Assembly: GCF_009727055.1 (NCBI RefSeq) | Contig: NC_052355.1 | Location: 51,587,449 to 51,651,448, forward strand | Length of the DNA: 64,000 nt | From: Benincasa hispida | Taxonomy: Eukaryota; Streptophyta; Magnoliopsida; Cucurbitales; Cucurbitaceae | Reading direction: 5' to 3' | Part shown: one piece after another, positions 46,666-57,760 of the stretch | Position numbering within the stretch: position 1 is the stretch's first letter | Layout of the letters: every line of letters begins with the position of its first letter | Made by a program: the position numbers and the translations under genes | The notes under the pieces: generated by a model | Seen by the model: the letters and a program-made list of their open reading frames with translations, nothing else | Database searches by the model: none | What the model was told of the DNA's origin: nothing

Positions 46666-48718
46666 ATGAAGCGCATACAAGTTATGCCTTAGAATGAAAG
46701 ACAATTCCGAATTAGCTTTGTCTACGAACAAAAAGTAGATCCATAATCAAAAGTGTTTGTGATTGTTCCAGAAGAAAATGAAAGCTGGTAATCATTAATG
46801 GAAAAATAACAACAATAACAGAGAAAGCGAGAGAGCGAGAGCTTAGGAGAGAAGCGATTCTGAGAGAGCGAGAGTGAGAGAGCAGGATCTTAGGAGAGAG
46901 CGAGATCTTAGGAGAGAGCGAGAGTTTTCACTTTATTTTGAACTTTCCATAGAAATATATATAAAAGAAGAGAAAAAATAGCTAATAATCATACTATAAT
47001 TGAATAATCATTAGACAATAAATTGAATATATTAGATTATTATACTATAACTGAATAATCATTAGCAATAAATTGAATGTATTAGATTATTATACTATAA
47101 TTGAATAATCATTAGACAACAAATTGAATATATTAGATTATTATACTATAATTGAATAATCATTAGACAACAAATTGAATAAATTAGATTATTATATTAT
47201 AATTGAATAATCATTAGACAATAAATTGAATAAATTGAACATATTAGATTATTATACTATAAATTGAATATATTAGATTATTATAATGTAAACTTTATTG
47301 ATTATAAAAAATTGAATATACAATAGATTATTATAAAAATTGAATATACGATATTAATAAATAAAAAATTGAATATACAATAGAATGAAATATATATAAA
47401 AAAATTATTTATTATTCAATCCCTAACTATCTGGAGTCCGTCTTAGTAACGAATGACACTTCATTCGATTATGTCCTAATTGGTTACAAAATCCACATCG
47501 TTGTCGAGTAGCTGGTTCTGTCAAATCCATCTCGTTGTGATAATGTGAACTTTTCGGGTGTCAGTTTATGTTTATTGTGTCGAGTGTCAGTTTCAAATTC
47601 AAAAGTTCAACAAAGCAATTGAAGATATCAAAGGAATAAATCGGAGCTGACTAAGTCTGTTTGACAACATTAGTTTAGAGCAATGGACTTGCACATGATG
47701 AGGGATTCAGATATGGGTGGATGATGACAAATCTATCAAAGTGCATAAATGGAGTCCTCAAAGGAGCTCGAATGTTGCCTATAAATGCTCTTGCTCAGAT
47801 AACATTCTTCAAATGCGTGAACTATTTCGAGAAAAGAAGAGCATAAATAAGGAATGCATTGGAGCTCAAGATAAACCCAGGACCTGTTGATCCCGATGTT
47901 TTGTACGATAAGTCCATTCATCGATCATACTTATATGGCGAGATCGTACTACTGAAGAAATATCTGCAGACGTCGAGAGGCAGGATTAATTCAGTTGGAC
48001 TGGCATTGATCACAGCCTTGGTCGAGAGATGGAGGCCCGAGACGCATACATTCTATTATGTCTGTTGGAGAGTGCACTATCACTCTACAATACTAAGAAG
48101 TGTTGTTGGAGTTACCTGTTAATGGTGAGCCGGTCACCGGAGTGATATACGATGACTAGTTAGAAGTTTGTCAACTGTTACCTCAGTGCGATCCACCTGC
48201 CGACAAGATTAAAAGGATTGAGGTTAAGTTTAATATGGTTAGGAACACAATTTCATGAGTTCACAGATGATGCAGACGAGGAAACCATCATAAAGATATG
48301 CGCGAGCATATATACTACAAAAATAATGGTGGAGTCTGTTTCAAATAAATCAAGTCATTTTGTTCACTTGATTGTTTCTGCCACTGTTAGTATACCTCCA
48401 TGATGCGGGGCGGTATTCATGGGGTGAGCATGCTTGGTATGGTTGTTATAGACAACTAGCAAAGCAACAAGACCTGAGGTTCGAGAGATAGCTGGGCCCT
48501 CTCATACTTTTGCAACTATGGGCTTGGGAGCGATTCCAACAATGGCTCCAGCTACATCATGTTAATGACGCTCAGTTAGTTGGACAAGTCTACGGTTCTC
48601 GTATGTTTTAATTTAATTTAATTTTTTATCACTGGTCTAGTTAATTTAAATACTAAATTAATCAATTTAAAAATTAGGTAGAGAGACAAAATTTGTGTGA
48701 CTAGGATAGCCACACATA
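46666..48718 (+). repeat. Left copy of a 2.06-kb near-identical duplication
   Basis: Runs from atgaagcgcatacaag to gccacacata and matches 48753-50818 in order over its whole length. The differences are largely single-base insertions and deletions, with few substitutions. Its right end is followed by nine bases and then the N gap. Confidence 0.93.
47002..47260 (+). repeat. 51-bp tandem repeat, five copies
   Basis: gaataatcattag starts units at 47002, 47053, 47103, 47154 and 47205 (periods 51, 50, 51, 51). Each unit continues with aattgaatatattagatta. The same array recurs in the second copy at about 49089-49345. It is AT-rich and non-coding. Confidence 0.9.
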
Positions 48719-48727
48719 AGCACCGTA

Positions 48728-48752
48728 NNNNNNNNNNNNNNNNNNNNNNNNN
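48728..48752. other. Assembly gap of 25 N
   Basis: Exactly 25 undetermined bases. A fixed short N run is a convention for gaps of unknown or overlapping size. The sequence directly right of it restarts at the same word (atgaagcgcatacaag) as the left copy of the duplication. Confidence 0.99.
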
Positions 48753-50818
48753 ATGAAGCGCATACAAGTTATGCCTTAGAATGAAAGACAATTCCGAATT
48801 AGCTTTGTCTACGAACAAAAAAGTAGATCCATAATCAAAAAAGTGTTTGTGATTGTTCCAGAAGAAAATGAAAGCTGGTAATCATTAATGGAAAAATAAC
48901 AACAATAACAGAGAAAGCAGAGAGAGCGAGAGCTTAGGAGAGAGCGATTCTGAGAGAGCGAGAGTGAGAGAGCAGGATCTTAGGAGAGAGCGAGATCTTA
49001 GGAGAGAGCGAGAGTTTTCACTTTATTTTGAACTTTCCATAGAAATTATATAAAAGAAGAGAAAAAATAGCTAATAATCATACTATAATTGAATAATCAT
49101 TAGACAATAAATTGAATATATTAGATTATTATACTATAACTGAATAATCATTAGCAATAAATTGAATGTATTAGATTATTATACTATAATTGAATAATCA
49201 TTAGACAACAAATTGAATATATTAGATTATATACTATAATTGAATAATCATTAGACAACAAATTGAATAAATTAGATTATTATATTATAATTGAATAATC
49301 ATTAGACAATAATTGAATAAATTGAACATATTAGATTATTATACTATAAATTGAATATATTAGATTATTATAATGTAAACTTTATTGATTATAAAAAAAA
49401 TTGAATATACAATAGATTATTATAAAAATTGAATATACGATAAATTATAATAAAAAAAATTGAATATACAATAGATGAATATATAAATAAAAAAATTATT
49501 TATTTTCAATCCCTAACTATCTGGAGTCCGTCTTAGTAACGAATGACACTTCATTCGATTATGTCCTAATTGGTTACAAAATCCACATCGTTGTCGAGTA
49601 GCTGGTTCTGTCAAATCCATCTCGTTGTGATAATGTGAACTTTTCGGGTGTCAGTTTATGTTTATTGTGTCGAGTGTCAGTTTCAAATTCAAAAGTTCAA
49701 CAAAGCAATTGAAGATATCAAAGGAATAAATCGGAGCTGACTAAGTCTGTTTGACAACATTAGTTTAGAGCAATGGACTTGCACATGATGAGGGATTCAG
49801 ATATGGGTGGATATGACAAATCTATCAAAGTGCATAAATGGAGTCCTCAAAGGAGCTCGAATGTTTGCCTATAAATGCTCTTGCTCAGATAACATTCTTC
49901 AAATGCGTGAACTATTTCGAGAAAAGAAAGAGCATAAATAAGGAATGCATTGGAGCTCAAGATAAACCCAGGGACCTGTGATCCCGATGTTTTGTACGAT
50001 AAGTCATTCATCGATCATACTTATATGGCGAGATCGTACTACTGAAGAAATATCTTGCAGACGTCGAGAGGCAGGATTTATTCAGTTGGACTGGCATCTG
50101 ATCACAGCCTTGGTCGAGAGATGGAGGCCCGAGACGCCATACATTCTATTATGTCTGTTGGAGAGTGCACTATCACTCTACAATACATAGAAAGTGTTGT
50201 TGGAGTTACCTGTTAATGGTGAGCCGGTCACCGGAGTGATATACGATGACTAGTTAGAAGTTTGTCAACTGTTACCTCAGTGCGATCCACCTGCCGACAA
50301 GATTAAAGGATTGAGGTTAAGTTTAATATGGTTAGGAACACAATTTCATGAGTTCACAGATGATGCAGACGAGGAAACCATCATAAATATGCCGCGAGCA
50401 TATATACTACAAAATAATGGGTGGAAGTCTGTTTTCAAATAAATCAAGTCATTTTGTTCACTTGATGTTTCTGCCACTGTTAGCTAACCTCCATGATGCG
50501 GGGCGGTATTCATGGGGTGGAGCATGCTTGGTATGGTTGTTATAGACAACTATGCAAAGCAACAAAGACCTGAGGTTCGAGAGATAGCTGGGCCCTTCAT
50601 ACTTTTGCAACTATGGGCTTGGGAGCGATTTCCAACAATGGCTCACAGCTACATCATGTTAATGACGCTCAGTTAGTTGGACAAGTCTACGGTTCTCGTA
50701 TGTTGTTTTAATTTAATTTAATTTTTATATCACTGGTCTAGTTAATTTAAATCTAAATTATCAATTTAAAAATTTAGGTAGAGAGACAAAATTTGTGTGA
50801 CTAGGATAGCCACACATA
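48753..50818 (+). repeat. Right copy of the 2.06-kb near-identical duplication
   Basis: Begins at the first base after the N gap and follows the left copy to gccacacata at 50818. It then continues uniquely as tagtcaaccagt. That the copy begins exactly at a gap edge argues for an assembly artefact rather than a biological duplication. Confidence 0.93.
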
Positions 50819-52417
50819 TAGTCAACCAGTATAGAATACATGTTGATCTACTTCAACCTGAACAGGTAGATTACACTAAACCCTAATTGATTATTTATTT
50901 CACATTTTTATTGTATTTTTCTTTAATATTTCTAATATAATATTTTATGTTCCAGGGTATTTGGGAGTCGTACAAAAATTATTGTGCATACTTTGCCTAA
51001 TTTTTGTACGAATGGTCAAAACATATGGCGGGCGTGAGTCCTATCATTTTTTCAATTGGTGAGTGATATCTTCCTGACAGGGTGATGAGACAATTTCGGT
51101 TTTTCAGCAGGATATCCCATCGCCTTGTTAATACAAACCGTACTGCATATATTGACCTAAGGACTGGAGATTAGTCCGAAAAAGTTGCACATTTGGTAGT
51201 GCAATGGCACTCATCGTGCAAGTTTATTGCAGTAGGGGTTCTCTTGAACATTGACACAGATTGTCACTCCAGAATATTTCATTGGTATAATAATATCACA
51301 AGGCGCTACGTCACTCGTCCGAGAGAGCTGTGGTCATCTGGTAAATGAATGGATATTATCTAATTTTTTTAATTTTAAATTTATTTTAAAATATTGTCTA
51401 ATTTTTTAATTCACAGAGATCGAACAACAGTAACTCCGTGAGGTTTGCGAATGATCCGAACCAGGTTTCTTGCTATATTGTAGTGACAACCAAAGCTATA
51501 TGAGGAAATTCATTATATGTACGATTATACCTATTGTTCCTCCATCAGCTCCCAAACGATAGAGGGACCTGTTCGGGAAGAGAATGAGTTTGATGAGGTT
51601 GCACATAATGTGAAAGAGTTGCCCCCTATGACGCAGACGCAGAGTCAAACTGATTATGTTAGTCCGATTGATGATATTGCCAGCATTTGGTTGAAGAACA
51701 TTATGACTAGAGGCTGGTCCTTCGTCTTCATTATGTGCATGGACATGGTCCGGGTGTGGAGGCATAAGTGAATATTTATATCATGAAGCGCTGCAAAGTA
51801 CTAGGGCAAACATCAAGAAGAACCCGAGCAACCTCAAGTTCGAAGTCGACGACGACAACTAGCTTGAAATTGACGACGTCCGCCTGGGGAACACATTGAT
51901 TTTTTGTAATTTTTATATAAATGAGATAATTTAATTTACATTTTTTTTAATTTTTATGAGTTATTTATTTTTTTAATTTATTCTTTTAGAGTTTAAATAA
52001 AATAATAATATTTTTTAGATTTTTTTTTTTATAAAATTGAAAATTAAAAAAGAAGAAGAAAAGGATTAGAAAGAAAAGGTGGAATGTGTAATATTAAAAA
52101 AAGAAAAAAAAAAGGGAAATTTGTATGGTATTCTCGTTCTCTATCAAAATCTCGCTCTTACTCTCACTCTTGCTCATGCTCATGTTCATGCTCACGCTCT
52201 CTCTCAAAACTCTCGCTGTCTCCCATAATCTCGCTCTCGAATTTGATTGGGAAGTTCAGTTGGCAAAAAGAAGGAGATTTATTAGCTCGTTATTTAGTCA
52301 GACTTGCTGAGATGACAGAATCCATTTGAAAACAATATTTTCCTAAAAAAAAAAAAGGAAGGTCGAGGGTTCAAAATTCGACCTATCTAGGTCGAATTTT
52401 CAACCCTCGACTTATTT

Positions 52418-52475
52418 AAAACAACAATATTTTTACAAATAGTTTGAAAACAACAATATTTTCCTAAATAGTTTC
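52418..52475 (-). repeat. Right terminal inverted repeat with tandem units
   Basis: aaacaacaatatttttacaa then atagtttg and aaaacaacaatattttcctaa then atagtttc: two units, the reverse complement of the left terminal repeat with about one change in five. Confidence 0.7.
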
Positions 52476-52514
52476 TAAAAGTATAATATCCTTTTAATTT
52501 TCCTCTTCTCAACG

Positions 52515-52660
52515 TTTTTTTTTTATTTTTTAAAGTAATGTAAAGAATATATTTTCTCTTGAAGTTTGTCGTCAAAGGTTGAGATAGTCAGAATAAGGTG
52601 CTTTCATTTGGATGAATTTTTTTTTAATAATTAAAATAATATGTGTCATTCTAAATTTTT
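52515..52660. other. Spacer between the Mutator-like element and tRNA-like sequence
   Basis: Short AT-rich stretch. No feature. Confidence 0.5.
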
Positions 52661-52745
52661 TTTGAGATGGCCGAGTTGGTTTAAGGCACCAGATTAAGGT
52701 TCTGGTTCGAAAGGTTGTGGGTGGGTTCAAATCTCACTCTCAATT
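52661..52745 (+). tRNA. tRNA-Leu(AAG), probably a pseudogene
   Basis: The D-arm GCCGAGTTGGTTTAAGGC and the anticodon arm CCAGA-TTAAGGT-TCTGG are intact, with anticodon AAG at 52696-52698. The T-arm GTGGG-TTCAAAT-CTCAC keeps pairing with one G-T. The acceptor stem TTTGAGA pairs with TCTCAAT except at the first pair (T-T). The variable arm holds four extra bases (gtgggtgggtt), so the long arm typical of leucine tRNA is disturbed. It is followed after about 50 bases by a deleted second copy. A T-rich stretch follows, which could serve as a terminator. Confidence 0.6.
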
Positions 52746-52796
52746 TCAGTTTGCATATTTTTCTTTTTTAAACAATAGAACAGAATATAAAGTTCT

Positions 52797-52843
52797 CCGA
52801 GATGGCTGTCCGAAAGGGCGTGGGTTCAAATCCCATTCTCAAC
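52797..52843 (+). pseudogene. Deleted tRNA-Leu copy
   Basis: It starts ccgagatggc and jumps directly to tgtccgaaagggcg followed by an intact T-arm (tgggttcaaatccca) and the acceptor end ttctcaac. The D-arm and anticodon arm are missing. The remaining variable and T arms lack the four-base insertion seen in the first copy, so this copy shows the ancestral form of that part. Confidence 0.75.
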
Positions 52844-52844
52844 A

Positions 52845-53188
52845 CTATCTTGTTATTTTATTTTCTTCTCTATTCTAAAAAAAAGGAGAATGTTTGTCAT
52901 CAAATGATAAGATGGTCGTATTATTCTAAAGCTAGATAAAGTTCTATCCATGTTCGAGTTGGTTCAATCCATCACTACTTATTTTCAAAAGGAATCTCTA
53001 TTGTTTCACTAGTTATCTTTAAAAGGAATCTCTCTATTTTTTTTTTTCAAGAAAGGATAAAAAGTTAAATAAACGCCTGACGAGAAAATAGCCAAACAAA
53101 TTTATATAATAAAAAATATTAATTAGCAAATGACAAAACTACCCTAAAATAACAAAATTATGACGATGTGACCATTGGAAGTATGATT
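52845..53188. other. Intergenic, no gene seen
   Basis: AT-rich. The phrase aaaaggaatctct recurs near 52988 and 53021. Confidence 0.5.
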
Positions 53189-53540
53189 GCTTTTGATATC
53201 AAACTAGTTATAGGAAGTCTCGTTATCTTCATTCCATGTGAACATTTTACTTATTGGATCTTGAAAGCTAACTTTAAACACTATCAATCATAGAACGTCA
53301 TTGTTGAAAATGATGTTCACAGTACGGTAGAAACAAAAGCAGAAAACATATGTGCAAGCGAAAAAAGGTCGATAACCTGGTGAGGGTGAGGGTGGTTGTT
53401 AAAAGCTAGCCAAGATGATGGAATTCAAGAAAGAGTTGCCGAACCAACAATCAAGACATGAGATTGCAAAGGAGAAAATGAGATTTTGGATGACTAAGTG
53501 AAGAAGATGAAGAATATGAGATTTATGATTTTTTGTTATC
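53189..53540 (-). mobile_element. Possible LTR retrotransposon relic, minus strand
   Basis: gcttttgatatca at 53189-53201 resembles the complement of a copia primer site (gctctgatacca). To its right is a less AT-rich stretch (53280-53480) without a frame, in the place of a 5' LTR read on the minus strand. No second LTR is seen. Confidence 0.3.
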
Positions 53541-55414
53541 TTCTTTTAATAAATAATAAGAATAAGAGTACTAATAATAATAATATTAATAATAATAATA
53601 AACTAAAAATTTGTATACACACTCACATGTTTCAAACATTTAAAATTTAATTCTCATTTATATGTTTCTTTTAGGTTTAACAAGCCATTTTTACATGTTT
53701 GTATATGAAAAATTGAAAACATGAAAAATATAAAGAAAAAAAATCAAATTATTTTGATAACAATATATATAAAATAATAATAAAATATATTTAGATACAA
53801 TTGAATTTGTAACAAACATATAAACAAATCAAAAGTTAATTGGATAAAATCAAATTTGATAATAACAAATAAATTCAAATATAAATTAGAGAGATTAAAA
53901 AAAACGATAAGTAGTTAGATAAAATCTAATTTGATAATAAAATATAAATTCGAATATAATTTAGGAAGAAAAATTAGAAATGGAGTTTGTATTTATAACT
54001 TCCAAAGCCTAACTCGTTATAGAGGATAGCAAAAACAGTAAGATTGCAAAAGTGAATGCTTATTTGTTTGTCAAAAAGACAAATGAATGATATAATAATA
54101 TAATAAGATAATAACAAGTAAAAGGTAATTAAAAAAATACAAAAAATGATCAAATTTAAATGAAATATACAATTTATTAGATGATAATTTGTATAAAATA
54201 TTCCGTAAAACCTAATTAAATTTAAAAAAAAATAATCCAAATTTAGAATAATAAAAAATGAATAAAATAATATAAAATCTAAAGATGTATTATAATTTAA
54301 AATCTAAATGGTGATAAACAAATTAAATATTGATTAATTCTGAATATTTTCGAATAAATCAAATAAAAACAAATAGCTAATTTGAATTTTAAATCAATTC
54401 GTGAAGTAGTTATCAAAATCTAATTTTTTATATTAAAAATAAATTTAAATTTCAAAGAAGGAAAAATGAGGAAGAGATTGGTGTATTATAAACCAAATCC
54501 TAATGGTAAAGTTATAGCAAAATGAAACATACAAAAGTTATGGCAATGTATGGAGCACATGACCATTTTTTAGGAAGTGATATTTCTTTTTCTAAAAGGT
54601 TAAAATAATATAAAAAATAACATATACAACTAATATATTAAAAATGTGAGAAATATACACATTAAAAATGTGAGAAATATACAGCTAATTCATTAAAGAA
54701 GTTTTAATAATATATGAATATTTCAAATATAAATTTGATAGAAAAGTCTAGATGTTTTATTGAAGTGAGTTAAATTCAAAAAGTAGTTAAATAAAATCTA
54801 AAATAGTAATAAAAATATAGAGATTAGGTTAACCAACAACAACATTTACGAACAAGGCAAGAACAAATCAAAGATTTAGAAATTTGTGATCATATACATG
54901 TCACACGAGTTGCCATATTTCTTATTTCTTTCTGAAAAATCAAATTCCGCCCTACACTCCAATTTCCCTCAAATAAATGGCTGACAAGACAAACAACAAA
55001 TTTTAAATTTTCATTTAGAAAAATGACAAAAAAAGGTCGAACACCATTAGCTTAGAAGAATCGTTGAGCATTTTTTGCTAACCCTTTAGTTTTAAGTTTT
55101 TAAAAATCAAACTTATAAATATATCTTCCGTCTCTAAATTCTTACTTCGTTATATACTTTCTAATTTCTATTAATATTTTAGAAAATCAACCAAAATTTT
55201 GAAAATTAAAGAAAAAAATTAGTTTTTAAAAAACTATTGTTTTAGAAAGTCTCTAAAAATTCAACTTTTTTTACTTAAGAAATAAGAAATATGAAAACCA
55301 TGGTAAAAAATTGAAAAAAAAATAGAGGAGAATACAATTGTCGTTTTTAATTTAAATCATATGATCTTGGATTCTTTTCATAAATAAACTTGTATACTCT
55401 TGATCAAAAGAGGT
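53541..55414. other. Intergenic, very AT-rich, with MITE relic
   Basis: (aat)n-type runs lie at about 53545-53600. No gene is seen. At 55068-55290 the phrases ttgctaaccctttag, cttccgtctctaaattc and ttctattaatattttagaaa resemble the interior and left end of the MITE-like element at 44081-44536, so a truncated copy is likely. Confidence 0.5.
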
Positions 55415-55669
55415 TCAAACAAAAAGAACTTGCACGCCATAATCCTTTATTTGTGCCCGTTCTGCAGTATCCCCATCCAACGCCAACCAAAAACATAACT
55501 TGAATCGATGCTTCATAGATCTTCTGTCTGCAATCGGATTGTCATCTATCTCTGCTCGCATCTGTCTACGAATTTGCAGAGCCACTCCCTTCGCCATTCA
55601 TCCCGGCAAAAATTTCTAGCAACCCGAAAACCATCTTGAAGCTTGAAAGATGACAACAGTTCCAATCAA
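55415..55669 (-). other. 3' flank of the ALKBH1-type gene
   Basis: Less AT-rich than the intergenic DNA to its left and directly downstream of the stop codon on the minus strand, so probably 3' untranslated sequence or an extended last exon. It contains a 60-codon open frame (55415-55597, minus) without a recognisable domain, which I do not call as a gene. Confidence 0.4.
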
Positions 55670-57632
55670 TCAGAAAACCTGTCTAATGTTGATGTTTATT
55701 CTTGAATTTTTTATGTATTCCAGAAAGTGCAAATCATCTTGATTTGAGAAATGCCTTTCAAGAAGGGAAATTTCTTCACTTTCTTCATCGATGAAGATCC
55801 GTGGTACACCTACAAGACACCAACAGCATGTGTTGGGGAGTTAACAATCTATCTACATACGAATCACTCGGCATTATTTTGATTCAGATGTCCAAGATGA
55901 TAACAAAACAAAAGGACAATGCAAGTGCAGGTATCTGGTATAGAAATACATTTCAAGATGATGTAAGAGTAAGCATTAAGGAGACATTACCGTGGAAACA
56001 TTCCCTTGCTTCTCCAGCCATTAGCACAACATCTCCGCTTCGAAGAAACATGGCTATGGGTGGATCCTGTCTCGACTTACCACCCAAAAGAAAAATAGCT
56101 TTGCAACCCAAACTGGACGAAGTGGAGGCGAGCAGATATAATAGATAGCAGAATCAGTACCAGCCCATGTCCTTATAATGTATCAGAAAGAAATGCAATT
56201 GAAAGAGGATAAGTTAGCACTTAGCAGGATACCTCATGCTAACAATTGGCTTGCTCCAGTCAGCTTCCATGTCATCTAGGTGACCACCAAGCGTGTCGCC
56301 TGGAAATATCGATAATGTGTCAGTGTCATGGGTATTAGATAACATGAGTTTCATCTAAAAAACAATTGGTCATGAGAAGATTAACCTATGTATCTTATTA
56401 AGATTGTGAGTTCCTTAACTTTTCCAATGTGGGATCTTTTAACAATGGCAAGATTATGTTAACTTTCCATGAACAATTTTTTGTTTGGTTACCTGAAGCA
56501 AAATAATTCACTATTGCAGCTTCAGGCTTGAATTCTTCCCCAGTTGGCATTGCAGCAGCCGCCATTCTTTTTGCAAGTTGACATAGCGCAGAGGGTATCT
56601 TATTATGGGGCAGAGATATGTCATAGCTTCGCTATGCCATAACAAGGTGATTAATTCAGAAAATAACATATCGAACATAGCAACAGAGACAATCTGACAG
56701 TTTTAGCGTTTTGGAATAGTCCCCTAAAATACAACTTCCAAGTAGAAACCATTCAAAACATTCAAAACAGAGTTTAAATTGGTATAATACGGGAAAAATG
56801 TGGAGTTTTATAGTTAAACTCACCTTGGACCAATCGAATTGTAGGCCAAGTGTACTCCAACGCAACTTTCGAAGTAATACTGAAGCAGGAATTGATTTAC
56901 AGGCCGTCCCTCTTTTGGATGAAACAGTATTCTCCTCCACAAACTTCCAATTATGAGTATTTCCATTGCTGACGGAACGTTCAACATCAGAATCAACGTT
57001 GAAATCAGAGATTTCATCATCTTCAACTAAAACTTTCTTTCCCTTTGCTGCGATGAACAGGTCTTGAATTGATCCATAAATAGCATTGTGGTTGGTTCTG
57101 TTGGAAGGCTGCGGAAAATTCGTTAAACTCTCCCTGATCCATTGGCATTGTTCTTGTAAGCTCAACGCTCCAGGAATAAAATAAAACCCTACATGTTAAA
57201 CACATAAAGAGCAACTGAATTTGGGGATATTTTACATCGAAACAGAGCCGAAAATGGAGAATCGGCAATACCAGGACGATTCTCCAAGCAGAAAACTGGC
57301 CTATCGAGATCGCACTTAATCGCATTCACGCCCAGCGGAAGTGCACCATCTTGTTTGTAACATCCGAGGATGCACTTGAAATCGATAACCTCAGACAAAT
57401 CGACTTGTTTCGGTAGTTTTTTCCTGAGAGCAATCGCAAAACAGAGTTCGAAACATCGTCTCTTGCAAGGAATTCAATGGCAATAGAATGAAATAGAACC
57501 TGAAAGATCAATTGTGAAGGAATACTTTTTCGAAGATTTGTAGGTATCGTCGTAGTACAGTTTGTATTTCTTTTCTGCTCTTCTGAAAGCGGTGCGCTCG
57601 GAATCGTCGGTCACTTTGTCGGATCCGTACAT
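55670..57632 (-). CDS. ALKBH1: ALKBH1-type 2-oxoglutarate/Fe(II) dioxygenase
   Basis: Seven exons on the minus strand: 57632-57526, 57423-57272, 57188-56824, 56631-56493, 56299-56233, 56112-55991 and 55809-55670. The introns are GT-AG with matching phases, giving 363 aa. The C-terminal AlkB domain has the iron ligands H261-x-D263 (GGHLDDMEADW) and H317 (ARECFHGVPRI), and the 2-oxoglutarate signature R354-x-N-x-N-x-R360, all intact. The N-terminus (RTAFRRAEKKYKLYYDD, then KLPKQVDLSEVIDFK) is that of plant AlkB homolog 1. Family members remove alkyl groups from nucleic acids by oxidative demethylation, using Fe(II), oxygen and 2-oxoglutarate; ALKBH1 proteins act on DNA 6mA or tRNA. The substrate here is not known. 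Exon 1 was placed by joining SSKK to KKLPKQ across a GTATTC donor. Confidence 0.95.
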
Positions 57633-57760
57633 CTTATCCACCAGGATCCGCTGTCACCGGTAAGATGCTGGATCGGCGTAAGATTGAGCTTCTGAATTCT
57701 GACGACGGACGGGAGAGGGATAATCAGCTTAGGGTTTTGACTGGTCCGTGATCGTTACTA
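57633..57760 (-). promoter_or_regulatory. ALKBH1-type 5' leader and proximal promoter
   Basis: GC-richer sequence upstream of the start codon, ending in an (att)n microsatellite at about 57752-57772. No TATA box is evident, as is common for housekeeping genes. Confidence 0.35.

Larger units (their letters stand above)
47700..51890 (+). pseudogene. Plant mobile domain (MAIN-like) gene remnant
   Basis: Fragments in shifting frames resemble the plant mobile domain (aminotransferase-like PMD): LITALVERWRPETHTF near 48006, a GEPVTGVIYDD-like stretch near 48127, LLQLWAWERF near 48508, then after the duplication YRIHVDLLQPEQ-like (about 50833) and LPDRVMRQFRFFSRI-like (about 51070) segments. The order is that of the family, but stops and frameshifts break it in both copies. 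The domain is known in plant silencing factors (MAIN and relatives) and in transposons. Its position inside a Mutator-like element suggests that it is an element-borne gene. The gene is dead or the assembly here is too poor to judge. Confidence 0.72.
46196..52503. mobile_element. Mutator-like element carrying a plant-mobile-domain pseudogene
   Basis: The ends carry inverted repeats: aacttattagagaaatattg is repeated in tandem on the left (46225-46280), and the complement caacaatattttcctaaatag with a second unit lies on the right (52420-52475). Inside these, ggtcgaacgttgagaactcg is duplicated on the left (46299-46350), and ggtcgaattttcaaccctcg lies on the right. Gag-agag-cgag tracts at 46815-46927 face their complement at 52130-52245. 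An 11-bp direct repeat, TCTTCTCAACG, flanks the element (46185-46195 and 52504-52514), which suits the 9-11 bp target duplications of Mutator-like elements. No transposase is recognised. Its true length is uncertain because of the assembly duplication inside. Confidence 0.72.

Noticed and set aside
55415..55597. 60-codon frame on the minus strand (starts MAKGVALQIRRQMRAE)
   Set aside because: It lies directly downstream of the ALKBH1 stop codon and has no recognisable domain; probably 3' untranslated sequence.
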